Below, piece after piece: positions 31,026-39,119 of a stretch of DNA of 43,885 nucleotides (positions within the stretch are counted from its first letter, which is position 1; the number at the start of each line of letters is the position of its first letter). Both the position numbers and the translations under genes were made by a program. Origin of the DNA: an uncultured Prevotellaceae bacterium (GTDB lineage Bacteria > Bacteroidota > Bacteroidia > Bacteroidales > Bacteroidaceae). The stretch lies in NCBI GenBank assembly GCA_902800585.1, contig CADCEW010000016.1, forward strand, positions 1-43,885, given 5' to 3'. The notes under the pieces are model-generated. The model was not told the origin of the DNA and made no database searches. It saw only the letters and a list, made by a program, of their open reading frames with translations.

Positions 31026-32015
31026 TTATTCATCCCAATAGCGTATCTTCCTCGTCTGTGTCACATTGGTCGTCTGGCTCTGTGCCCCTTCCTCCCAATA
31101 GACGATATTAAGAGCGTTTCTCGTCCAGTTGCCCTCGTCATCATGCGCCTCATAATTGTTACGCATATTGACGGACATCACACACTCATTCTTCTCGTCA
31201 AACACCTTCTGACTCAGATTCAGTATCTCGTCGTTCTCATTATATACATACTCATGAACATACGTGATATTGGCAGCTTTGTTCGTCAGTGTACGCTTCA
31301 CCAAACGGTTCTGCTTGTCATACTCATAGTCAATGACACTCATACCCTGCCGTTCCAACATCTTACCCTGTGTCAGATAACCATACTGATTGTATTTCCT
31401 GTCAGTGATATCCGGATTCTCCATCTTGCCATTCTTGGCAAAACGCTCTAAAGGGTTCTCTGCCACAGCATTCTCCGTGACAACCTCCTGCACATGTCCT
31501 TTCAGTCCAAAGAGTATCGCATCTTTATAATAAGGTGTAGAAGGCATATAGAAGAAGTTCAGGTCTGTTGAGCCTCCACCATTGTCTGTCTCTGACACCT
31601 TGATATCACCATACTCACTAAAGAAATACTCTGCCCCTCCGCGCGTAGTGTACTTCCCATATTCCGTCTCCAACTTATTCAGGAAATAGGTATGATTACG
31701 GGAGAGTAATGCTTTGGTGCGATAAGGACCGATGGTGACATAGACCGATTCTACAAAACGGGTAGTCAACTGGATGTTCACCATCACCTTAGCACGAATG
31801 CCATAGTAGTCACCACGGAAATACAAATCCTCTCCGTCGTCAGAGTTTCCCCATTCCGTGAATCCCTTTGCCTTCAAAGCGACAACAAAGGAATCGACAG
31901 GACCTTCCAACGGAATACCCATGAAATCCATACAACGGGTATCGCGTTGTGACTGAGCTTGAACACTCGTCATACCTACGAGCATCAGCAATAGGATGAG
32001 TAACTTTTTCATCAT
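31026..32015 (-). CDS. secreted protein with YD-like C-terminal repeats
   Basis: A 329-residue exported protein. The ATG at 32015 (or the next codon) gives a signal peptide MMKKLLILLLMLVGMTSVQAQ. An earlier in-frame ATG lies upstream of the promoter and is rejected. The first half is a beta domain with GIPLEGPVDSFVVALKAKGFTEW, common in Bacteroidota secreted proteins. The second half has short Tyr-Asp rich repeats (RKYNQYGYLTQGKM, YEYDKQNRLVKRTL, EYVYNENDEILNL, DDEGNWTRN) of the YD/RHS style. Function is unknown. It converges on tsf across the shared terminator. Confidence 0.72.
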   Translation of the reverse strand: MMKKLLILLLMLVGMTSVQAQSQRDTRCMDFMGIPLEGPVDSFVVALKAKGFTEWGNSDDGEDLYFRGDYYGIRAKVMVNIQLTTRFVESVYVTIGPYRTKALLSRNHTYFLNKLETEYGKYTTRGGAEYFFSEYGDIKVSETDNGGGSTDLNFFYMPSTPYYKDAILFGLKGHVQEVVTENAVAENPLERFAKNGKMENPDITDRKYNQYGYLTQGKMLERQGMSVIDYEYDKQNRLVKRTLTNKAANITYVHEYVYNENDEILNLSQKVFDEKNECVMSVNMRNNYEAHDDEGNWTRNALNIVYWEEGAQSQTTNVTQTRKIRYWDE

Positions 32016-32024
32016 AGTCGGGTA

Positions 32025-32055
32025 CAAAGATAATGCAAATCGAGTGAAGAACAAA
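32025..32055 (-). promoter_or_regulatory. promoter of the YD-like secreted protein gene
   Basis: On the minus strand TTTG (32055-32052), a 19-base spacer and TATCTTTG (32032-32025) match the consensus. The -7 box ends 9 bases before the first ATG, again implying an almost leaderless mRNA. Confidence 0.78.
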
Positions 32056-32128
32056 ATAAACTCGTTTATTTTTTATTCCGAGATGCTGCTTATCTTATCT
32101 AAAGATAATCATTTTAAGGAAAAAATCG

Positions 32129-32136
32129 TATCTTTG
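32129..32136 (+). promoter_or_regulatory. -7 box upstream of the FAA hydrolase-porU operon
   Basis: TATCTTTG, an exact TAnnTTTG match, lies 20 bases before the ATG. No TTTG is present at -33. Confidence 0.65.
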
Positions 32137-32156
32137 CACTATAAAATCTTAATGAC

Positions 32157-32774
32157 ATGAAGATATTTGCTGTAGGCATGAACTACATCCAACACAATAA
32201 AGAACTGGATGGAGCGTTATATAAACCAGAGAAACCCGTGATTTTCACGAAGGCCGACTCGGCATTACTGAAGGACCACAAGCCCTTCTTCATCCCTGAT
32301 TGGAGTGAGCAGGTGGACTATGAGACAGAGTTAGTGGTACGTATCTGCCGCTTGGGGAAGAGTATCCCTGAGCGTTTTGCTCATCGCTATTACGATGCAG
32401 TGACAGTAGGTATCGACTTCACAGCACGCGACCTCCAGCGAGAGGCACGCCAACAGGGACTTCCCTGGGAGATCTGCAAGGGGTTCGACGGCTCTGCCGT
32501 TATTGGTGAATGGGTGGATATCAACAAGTTTCGTGACATACAAGCAATTCATTTCCACCTCGACATCAACGGCAAGACCGTACAGGAAGGCTGTTCGAGC
32601 GATATGCTGTATAAGGTGGACGAACTGATAGCTTATATCTCGCAGTTCTTCACCCTCAAGACAGGTGACCTGCTTTATACGGGGACTCCTATGGGCGTAG
32701 GGCCTGTACACATCGACGACCATCTGGAAGGGTGGTTGGAAGAACGAAAAGTATTGGAATTCAATTGTAAGTAG
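32157..32774 (+). CDS. fumarylacetoacetate hydrolase (FAH) family protein
   Basis: A 205-residue FAH-fold enzyme of the short type. KIFAVGMNYIQHNKEL at the N-terminus, the metal ligands in DYETELVVRI, and AVTVGIDFTARDLQREARQQGLPWEICKGFDGSAVIG are typical, as is LLYTGTPMGVGPV near the end. Members hydrolyse or decarboxylate beta-keto or acylpyruvate-type acids; acylpyruvase or oxaloacetate decarboxylase activity is possible. The stop codon directly abuts the porU ATG, so it is cotranscribed with the secretion genes, though no functional link is obvious. Confidence 0.87.
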   Translation: MKIFAVGMNYIQHNKELDGALYKPEKPVIFTKADSALLKDHKPFFIPDWSEQVDYETELVVRICRLGKSIPERFAHRYYDAVTVGIDFTARDLQREARQQGLPWEICKGFDGSAVIGEWVDINKFRDIQAIHFHLDINGKTVQEGCSSDMLYKVDELIAYISQFFTLKTGDLLYTGTPMGVGPVHIDDHLEGWLEERKVLEFNCK

Positions 32775-35700
32775 ATGAAGAAATATATACTGAGTCTGTT
32801 GTTGTTACTCTCATGCTTGGGCATAGAGGCACAACGTTTCTATAACCTGACGGCACCGCAAGTCAGGATTGACTCAGTGTTACCACAAGTCACCTACTCC
32901 ATTCCCCTTTACGACAACTACGCAGACTCCGTCTACACCATCAGTATCGAATATCCTGAGTTCATTTCCATGAGTGACGTGGACGTCCGCAACTACTATG
33001 CCATCACGAAGGAACCGTTGCCCAAACTGCCTAAGGTACAGCAACAGATCAGTATCTCGCGTAAGAAGGCTTCCCTGGAGATCTCCTTGATTCCCTTGGT
33101 CTATCGCAACAAGAAATACCAGAAACTGGTCAGTTTCATGCTGAGAGTGGAGTCAAAGGCTGTCAGCAAGAAGAGTCGTGTCAGAAAAGCACCAGACGGT
33201 AAGCGCTATGCTGACCATTCCGTATTGGCGGAAGGGAAATGGGTAAAGATACGAGTGTCTGAGACAGGTATCTATCAACTCAGTAGCGACCTCATTAAAA
33301 AGGCAGGCTTCTCGAATAGCAGTAAGGTGAAGATATACGGCTATGGCGGTGGGTTGCAACCAGAGAAACTGACACCCGAATACCTGACGGAGACGGACGA
33401 CTTACAGGAAGTTCCCACTTGCGCTGTAGGAGGGAAACGGCTGTTCTATGCCATCGGACCCGTCAACTGGAACGAGAAGCATCAGCGCATCCGTAATCCC
33501 TATTCCGACTATGGTTATTATTTCCTGACAGAGAACGAGGGAGAACCTCTATCTATCAGCCAGGAAGAGTTTCTGGCTACTTATTATCCCTTGGAAAAGG
33601 ACTATAACACGCTCTATGAGGTAGATGACTTTGCCTGGTATCAAGGAGGGCTTAACCTCTATGACGCTACTGACTTGACGACAGGCAATCATGACTATAC
33701 ACTCAAAGCCTCAGCCTCGAAAGGTACTGTGACAGTGGTGGTCTCTGCCAATAATGCCACATCTGTTGCTGTCAGTGTCAACGACAAGAACGTGGGAGAC
33801 ATCCTTATCTCTGCACGTGGTAACTATGATGCCATGCGGACAGCCCGCAAGACTTTCGAAGTCGACAACCTTGCCGCCACCAATAAGATTCGGATTCATA
33901 ACAACAATAGCGCAGCAACCATGCGCCTTGACTATATCTCGCTCTATAGTGAAAAGCCTGCATCTTCCCCTGACTTGTCATCGGGAAGTTTCCCTGTTCC
34001 TGAATATGTAGGGAGCATTGCCAACCAAGACCATCATGCCGACGAGGCTGTGGATATGGTTATCATCATCCCTTCCAATAAGAAGTTAGAGAAACAGGCC
34101 TATCGGCTGAAGACTATTCACGAAGCGAACGATTCCTCTCGGATACGTATCATCCCTGCCAATGAACTCTTCAACGAGTTCAGTAGCGGCACCCCTGATG
34201 CGAATGCCTATCGCCGTTATCTGAAGATGTTATACGACAAAGCCGAGACGGAAAGCGATATGCCTAAGTATCTATTGCTGTTTGGCGATGGAGCCTGGGA
34301 TAACCGTATGCTGTCCATAGCATGGAAGACCGAGACACCAGACAATTTCCTGCTCTGTTATGAGAGCGAGAACTCTGGCAGCAGTACTGACTGCTATGTC
34401 ACTGACGACTATTTCTGCCTGTTGGATGATAACGAAGGGGGAGACATGCTTCATACTGACAAGCCCGATGTCGCCGTAGGACGCTTCCCTGTACGGACAG
34501 TGGAACAGGCCATTGTCATGGTGGACAAAATCGAGAACTATATCAACAACCAACATGCTGGGGCTTGGCAGAATACAGTCTGTGTATTGGGAGATGACGG
34601 AAATGGAAACCAACACATGAAGGATGCTGACAATGTAGCGAAAACCATCGAGAAGGCGCGTCCTTCCATCCAAGTGAAACGCGTGATGTGGGATGCCTAT
34701 CCTCGTGTTGCTACTGCTACTGGCAACCGCTATCCTGATGTCACCCGTCTCCTCAAACAACAGATGTCAAGTGGTGCACTGTTGATGAACTACTCCGGAC
34801 ACGGTGCCCCTAACAGTTTCTCCCACGAATATGTGTTGACTTTACAGGACTTTGAGGAAACAATCTCTCCCCGTCTGCCGTTGTGGGTGACTGCATCCTG
34901 CGATATCATGCCCTTCGATGGACAAAAAGACAACATCGGAGAAGCCGCCATACTTAACAAGAACGGAGGTGCCATCGCTTTCTATGGAACGACACGCACT
35001 GTCTATCAGTCCTATAACGCCCTGATGAATCTCGCCTTTACACGTCATCTGTTTGGTACTGATTCCCAAGAGCGCATCGCTATTGGTGAGGCTGTCAGGA
35101 GGGCTAAGAACGAACTCATACAGACAGGTGGTGACCAGACAGTGAATAAACTGCAATACTCCTTGTTGGGCGACCCTGCCCTCCTGTTGGCCATGCCTAC
35201 GGCTCCTGTCGTGATTGATGCCATCAATAAAAAGACACTCGCTTCCTTGACAGACGATCTGCATATCGGAGCAGGCGAGACTGTAACAATCGATGGACAT
35301 ATCGCCACACAGGAAGGACTGGAAGACAACAACTTCAATGGTGAGATAACGGCTATTGTACGTGATGCTGCCGAGGAGATTGTATGTCGTCTGAACGACC
35401 CTTCCGAAGCAGACATCCCCTTCACCTATATCGACCGCACAAAGATGCTCTACCAGGGTAGCGACAGTGTACAGCAAGGACGCTTCTCGTTCTCCTTCAC
35501 TGTTCCCCGTGACATCAGTTACGCTGATGCTACAGGTCTCATCACGATCTATGCCGTTAGCAGCGACAAACAAAAAGAGGCAAGTGGCTATACTGATCGT
35601 ATCATCTTCGGTGGTACAGGACATGAAGGTAATGACCATGAGGGTCCGTCCGTGTTCTGCTACCTCAACAGCAGTTCTTTCGTGGACGGAGGAACAGTCA

Positions 35701-36299
35701 ATCCTACACCCTTCTTTGTAGCAGAACTGGCTGACTCCAGCGGCATCAATTCAACGGGTAACGGTATCGGACATGACCTGCAACTGATTATCGACGGAGA
35801 GTTGGCACGTACCTATACCCTCAATGACTATTTCCAGTATGACTTCGGCAGCCATACCAAGGGAACGGTAGGTTTCAGCATCCCTGAACTCCCTGAGGGT
35901 CCCCATCGCCTGCAGTTCCGTGCTTGGGATGTCCTTAACAACTCCACCACCAGTGAACTGAATTTCCAAGTCTCGAAAGACCAGTCCCCAGACTTAATTG
36001 ATGTGGACTGCACACAGAACCCAGCCACCACCACGACAGGTATTCGTATCATCCACGATCGGGTAGGCAGTAATATGGAAGTCATCCTCGACATCTTTGA
36101 TATGGCAGGACGTCACCTGTGGCAGCATACGGAACATGGAACACCCGTAGACAATAGTTATATCATCAACTGGGATCTCTGCGTCGATGGAGGAAGGCGA
36201 CTGAATACAGGTGTCTATCTCTATCGTGTCCGTATCAGCAGCAATGGCTCTGGTCAGACTTCCAAGGCAAAGAAAATCATCATCTTAAGCAATAAATAA
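32775..36299 (+). CDS. porU: type IX secretion system C-terminal signal peptidase PorU
   Basis: A 1174-residue outer-surface protease (gingipain-like, family C25) that removes the C-terminal signal of T9SS cargo and attaches it to anionic LPS. The order is a signal peptide (MKKYILSLLLLLSCLGIEAQ), a beta-rich N-terminal region, a C25 domain (about 425-800), an Ig-like region, and its own type IX C-terminal domain ending VYLYRVRISSNGSGQTSKAKKIIIL. The catalytic dyad is His676 in MNYSGHGAPNS and Cys709 in VTASCDIMPFDGQ. The porV gene follows 21 bases later, the standard Bacteroidota order. Cargo with C-terminal domains must be encoded elsewhere. Confidence 0.95.
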   Translation: MKKYILSLLLLLSCLGIEAQRFYNLTAPQVRIDSVLPQVTYSIPLYDNYADSVYTISIEYPEFISMSDVDVRNYYAITKEPLPKLPKVQQQISISRKKASLEISLIPLVYRNKKYQKLVSFMLRVESKAVSKKSRVRKAPDGKRYADHSVLAEGKWVKIRVSETGIYQLSSDLIKKAGFSNSSKVKIYGYGGGLQPEKLTPEYLTETDDLQEVPTCAVGGKRLFYAIGPVNWNEKHQRIRNPYSDYGYYFLTENEGEPLSISQEEFLATYYPLEKDYNTLYEVDDFAWYQGGLNLYDATDLTTGNHDYTLKASASKGTVTVVVSANNATSVAVSVNDKNVGDILISARGNYDAMRTARKTFEVDNLAATNKIRIHNNNSAATMRLDYISLYSEKPASSPDLSSGSFPVPEYVGSIANQDHHADEAVDMVIIIPSNKKLEKQAYRLKTIHEANDSSRIRIIPANELFNEFSSGTPDANAYRRYLKMLYDKAETESDMPKYLLLFGDGAWDNRMLSIAWKTETPDNFLLCYESENSGSSTDCYVTDDYFCLLDDNEGGDMLHTDKPDVAVGRFPVRTVEQAIVMVDKIENYINNQHAGAWQNTVCVLGDDGNGNQHMKDADNVAKTIEKARPSIQVKRVMWDAYPRVATATGNRYPDVTRLLKQQMSSGALLMNYSGHGAPNSFSHEYVLTLQDFEETISPRLPLWVTASCDIMPFDGQKDNIGEAAILNKNGGAIAFYGTTRTVYQSYNALMNLAFTRHLFGTDSQERIAIGEAVRRAKNELIQTGGDQTVNKLQYSLLGDPALLLAMPTAPVVIDAINKKTLASLTDDLHIGAGETVTIDGHIATQEGLEDNNFNGEITAIVRDAAEEIVCRLNDPSEADIPFTYIDRTKMLYQGSDSVQQGRFSFSFTVPRDISYADATGLITIYAVSSDKQKEASGYTDRIIFGGTGHEGNDHEGPSVFCYLNSSSFVDGGTVNPTPFFVAELADSSGINSTGNGIGHDLQLIIDGELARTYTLNDYFQYDFGSHTKGTVGFSIPELPEGPHRLQFRAWDVLNNSTTSELNFQVSKDQSPDLIDVDCTQNPATTTTGIRIIHDRVGSNMEVILDIFDMAGRHLWQHTEHGTPVDNSYIINWDLCVDGGRRLNTGVYLYRVRISSNGSGQTSKAKKIIILSNK

Positions 36300-36320
36300 G
36301 CAAGGGCTGCGTTTTGTAAG

Positions 36321-37490
36321 ATGATGAAAGCAAATAAAATACATACTACTATCGCATGCCTGTTGCTCTTCGTCACAGCAAAAGCACAGGACACGAAGAG
36401 CCAGTTCAACCCCATTGAACATGCAGTGGTCTCACAGACCATCGCCCCTGATGCCCGTGCCGCAGGTATGGGTGACGTGGGTGTCGCTACCGATCCGGAT
36501 GTCAACTCACAACACTGGAACCCTGCCAAGTATCCGTTCTGCATCAGCCGTGCTGGTATCGCCCTGAACTACACCCCTTGGTTGCGCCAGTTGGTCAACG
36601 ACATCAGTCTTGCCTATGTAGCAGGCTACTATCGCATCGGTGATTATTCTGCTATATCCGGTTCACTGCGTTATTTCTCATTAGGTGAGGTGATGACCTC
36701 CATGGACGATAACGCGATGACTGTCAAGCCCTACGAGATGGCTGTGGATGTCGCCTACTCGCTGATGCTCAGTGAGAAATTTTCATTGGCTGCTGCTATC
36801 CGCTGGATATATAGTGACCTCCGTTATGATTATTCGGAGGATGCATCACCTGCATCTGCCTTTGCTGCAGACCTTGCCTGCTATTACAACAACTATATCC
36901 GTATCGGACAACGTGAGTGTCAGTTGGGCATTGGTATGAATATCTCTAACGTGGGTAGTAAGATTACCTATTTTGGTGACGACCGTTCCAACTTCCTGCC
37001 TGCCAATCTGCGTATCGGAGCTTCCCTGATGGTACCCATCAACGAGTATAACCGTTTTACCATTGCTGCCGATGCCAACAAGTTATTGGTACCGACTGTT
37101 CCCAAACAGGAAGAGGGAGAGTCCAAAGAGGACTATGAGCAGCGTGTCATCGAGGAATACAATGACGTCGGTTCTATCGCTGGTATCTTCAAGAGTTTCG
37201 GCGATGCCCCTGGTGGTTTCAAGGAAGAACTGCAAGAGATACAATGGAGCGTAGGTGCCGAATACACCTACCACGACCAATTTACCCTCCGTGCCGGTTA
37301 TCACCATCAGAGTGAGAACAAAGGAAACTTGAAGTATTTCACTGTCGGTGCTGGTTTCCGTATGAGCGTCTTCTCCCTCGATGTAGGTTATGTGATTGCC
37401 ACCGCCAAGAGCAATCCGTTGGATCAGACGCTTCGTTTCACCCTTGCCTTCGATATGGATGGCATCAAAGACTTGTTTAGAAGAAAATGA
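36321..37490 (+). CDS. porV: type IX secretion system outer membrane protein PorV (LptO)
   Basis: A 389-residue outer membrane beta-barrel of the FadL-like type. It shuttles T9SS cargo from the translocon to the PorU attachment complex. A signal peptide (IACLLLFVTAKAQ) precedes the conserved APDARAAGMGDVGVATDPDVNSQHWNPAKYPF block, which is diagnostic for PorV/PorQ. The barrel ends in a strand with FTLAFDMDGIKDLFRRK. The stop overlaps the ispF ATG by 4 bases. Confidence 0.94.
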   Translation: MMKANKIHTTIACLLLFVTAKAQDTKSQFNPIEHAVVSQTIAPDARAAGMGDVGVATDPDVNSQHWNPAKYPFCISRAGIALNYTPWLRQLVNDISLAYVAGYYRIGDYSAISGSLRYFSLGEVMTSMDDNAMTVKPYEMAVDVAYSLMLSEKFSLAAAIRWIYSDLRYDYSEDASPASAFAADLACYYNNYIRIGQRECQLGIGMNISNVGSKITYFGDDRSNFLPANLRIGASLMVPINEYNRFTIAADANKLLVPTVPKQEEGESKEDYEQRVIEEYNDVGSIAGIFKSFGDAPGGFKEELQEIQWSVGAEYTYHDQFTLRAGYHHQSENKGNLKYFTVGAGFRMSVFSLDVGYVIATAKSNPLDQTLRFTLAFDMDGIKDLFRRK

Positions 37491-37963
37491 TAAGAGTAGG
37501 AATGGGATATGATGTCCACCAGTTGGTTCCTGGTCGGGAACTGTGGATGGGTGGTATAAAACTGGAGCATGAACTGGGACTGTTAGGCCATAGCGATGCC
37601 GACGTACTCATCCACGCCATCTGTGACGCCATCCTCGGTGCCGCCAATATGCGTGACATCGGTTATCACTTCCCCGATACCAGTGCCGAAACGGAAGGTA
37701 TGGATAGTAAAATCATCCTTAAGAAAACCATTGAACTGATAGCCACCAAAGGTTATCATCTGGTGAATATCGATGCCACCATCTGTGCCGAGCGTCCTAA
37801 GATGAATCCCCATATCCCTGCCATGCAACAATGTATGGCGCAAGTCATCGGCTGTGATGTTGATGCCATCTCCATCAAGGCCACCACTACCGAGAAACTC
37901 GGTTTCACAGGACGTCAGGAAGGCATCTCCGCCTACGCTGTCGCACTGATAGAGAAAGCATAA
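37487..37963 (+). CDS. ispF: 2-C-methyl-D-erythritol 2,4-cyclodiphosphate synthase
   Basis: A 158-residue IspF, which cyclises CDP-ME2P in the MEP pathway. VGMGYDVHQLVPGRELWMGG gives the zinc ligands Asp9 and His11. LGHSDADVLIHAICDAILGAANMRDIGYHFPDT gives the third His and substrate loops, and KATTTEKLGFTGRQEGI closes the fold. It is translationally coupled to porV by an ATGA overlap. A terminator hairpin begins 12 bases after its stop. Confidence 0.96.
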   Translation: MIRVGMGYDVHQLVPGRELWMGGIKLEHELGLLGHSDADVLIHAICDAILGAANMRDIGYHFPDTSAETEGMDSKIILKKTIELIATKGYHLVNIDATICAERPKMNPHIPAMQQCMAQVIGCDVDAISIKATTTEKLGFTGRQEGISAYAVALIEKA

Positions 37964-37975
37964 GATATAGAGAGA

Positions 37976-37996
37976 GCCTGAGCAATATGCTCAGGC
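37976..37996 (+). terminator. terminator hairpin after ispF
   Basis: GCCTGAGCA and TGCTCAGGC form a 9-bp perfect stem with a 3-base loop. The following CTCCCTCTTTACATTTT is only partly T-rich, so termination strength is uncertain. Confidence 0.7.
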
Positions 37997-38003
37997 CTCC
38001 CTC

Positions 38004-38047
38004 TTTACATTTTATCATTATTACATTTTTACATTGGACGTTAGTCC
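38004..38047. repeat. TTACATT-type repeat ending in a GGAC/GTCC hairpin
   Basis: Degenerate TTACATT units end in ACATTGGACGTTAGTCC. A closely similar unit ending ACATTGGACTTCAGTCC lies at 40892-40913 inside the VirE-like gene. This stretch and the next repeat account for the 227-base gap between ispF and the cassette, together with a small ACTCG/CGAGT hairpin near 38062-38077. Confidence 0.6.
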
Positions 38048-38115
38048 TTCGCCCTTACATGCAACTCGATACTCCGAGTGTCGTAGCTAATGCGGTACTA
38101 TTCTTCTTCATAACC

Positions 38116-38186
38116 TTAAACTCTTAAACTCTTAAACTCTTAAACTCTTAAACTCCTTAAACTCTTTAACTCTTTAACCTTTAACC
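38116..38186. repeat. 8-bp tandem array TTAAACTC, about 9 units
   Basis: Five exact TTAAACTC units (38116-38155) are followed, after one extra C, by a sixth and by decayed TTTAACTC and TTTAACC units. The array ends 5 bases before the stop of the minus-strand gene. Related arrays border two other genes of the cassette. Confidence 0.88.
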
Positions 38187-38190
38187 TTTA

Positions 38191-38622
38191 TCACGGATTC
38201 AGCAGCTTCCACCCTATTTCAATGTAAGGAGCGAAGTCCTCTCGGTCTTTGGCATTCAGACCGCATTCCACCGTCGCCATCGCGAGGACGATATCACACC
38301 AGACAGCCTTGGTCTCCTCCTTCATCGGCGGCAAAGGGGTTGTAGCCCCGATGCCCGTCATCCGACAGACGTTACGGATATATGCCTGTACGTTATTCTC
38401 CGTCTCAGGCGCCCATCGTCGGACGATCTTACTGATGGTGGTACACTTATGTTTCTCGTAATACGTCCTGAGCAGTTTCAGCGCAGCACGACAACCCTGC
38501 CCCATTGTTTCAAACACGCAGAAAATCTTCTCTTCTGCCATAATCTCACCGTTCCATTTAAAACTGGAACTCTGTACGATATTCAGCGGATTATTGTTCC
38601 GCATTCCTCTTGCATTATTCAT
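38191..38622 (-). CDS. phage-type 'structural protein P5'-like protein
   Basis: A 143-residue protein beginning MNNARGMRNNNPLNI. The RGxRNNNPxNI motif followed by FKWNGEI and FCVFETMGQGCRAALKLLRTYY is the hallmark of a small family found in phage virion lysins and widely in Bacteroidales accessory cassettes, often annotated structural protein P5. No export signal is seen. It is the last gene of the VirE-like cassette and is bordered on both sides by TTAAACTC-type repeats. Muralytic activity is possible but unproven. Confidence 0.7.
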   Translation of the reverse strand: MNNARGMRNNNPLNIVQSSSFKWNGEIMAEEKIFCVFETMGQGCRAALKLLRTYYEKHKCTTISKIVRRWAPETENNVQAYIRNVCRMTGIGATTPLPPMKEETKAVWCDIVLAMATVECGLNAKDREDFAPYIEIGWKLLNP

Positions 38623-38627
38623 TCTCT

Positions 38628-38690
38628 TAAACTTCTTAAACTCTTTAAACTCTTAAACTTCTTAAACTCTTTAAACTCTTAAACTGTCTT
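38628..38690. repeat. 9-bp (some 8-bp) tandem array YTTAAACTY, about 7 units
   Basis: CTTAAACTT, CTTAAACTC and TTTAAACTC units alternate, two of them shortened to 8 bases, across the gap between two cassette genes. On the transcribed minus strand each unit reads as GAGTTTAAG, which is purine-rich and could act as ribosome-binding sequence before the following ATG. Confidence 0.85.
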
Positions 38691-38696
38691 TAACCT

Positions 38697-39080
38697 TTAA
38701 ACTTTAAATTTCTTACTCACATTAATCGGTGTACTATGCGGGAAAGCGACACTATAGGCAGCATCCAGTGCTTTCAGATCAACCTTCCGCATCCCGATAT
38801 CCAACCTTACCGCCACGATAGCGCGAAGCAGTTCACGATGCAGACGTGGATAGAGTGATGGCAGCGGCAACAGGTCCCAGCCGCAGACAGACTCTTCGTC
38901 AACGACGGTCTTACTGCATACCTCCCAGATAAAGTCATCGGTAGCATCGCCTTTGAACCACAGCCTCAGCACATGACGGACACAGAAACGCTTATAATGG
39001 GCGTCAAGATACTGTCTCGTATATTCCGATAGTCGCCAGAGATGCACGAAACACTCCTTGTTATTCTCAATCGCAATCAT
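38697..39080 (-). CDS. hypothetical protein of the VirE-like cassette
   Basis: A 127-residue soluble protein, mostly helical by residue pattern, rich in aromatic and basic residues in the first half (FVHLWRLSEYTRQYLDAHYKRFCVRHVLRLWFKGD). It ends in a beta/basic tail (INVSKKFKV). No family was recognised. It starts 16 bases after the end of the large VirE/DUF3987 gene and is followed by a repeat array and then the P5-like gene. Its constant company with those genes elsewhere could not be checked here. Confidence 0.55.
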   Translation of the reverse strand: MIAIENNKECFVHLWRLSEYTRQYLDAHYKRFCVRHVLRLWFKGDATDDFIWEVCSKTVVDEESVCGWDLLPLPSLYPRLHRELLRAIVAVRLDIGMRKVDLKALDAAYSVAFPHSTPINVSKKFKV

Positions 39081-39085
39081 AAAAC

Positions 39086-39119
39086 CTTAATGACACTCAT
39101 GACCAATGACCTTCATGAC
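39086..39119. repeat. 9-bp tandem array NNTNATGAC, 4 units, across the VirE-like stop codon
   Basis: CTTAATGAC, ACTCATGAC, CAATGAC (7 bases) and CTTCATGAC follow one another. On the minus strand they encode the last residues of the large protein (CHEGHWS) and contain its stop, and they reach almost to the next start codon. Confidence 0.65.

Noticed and set aside
32016-32054. Earlier start of the YD-like secreted protein
   Set aside because: It would precede the promoter -7 box and spoil the signal peptide.
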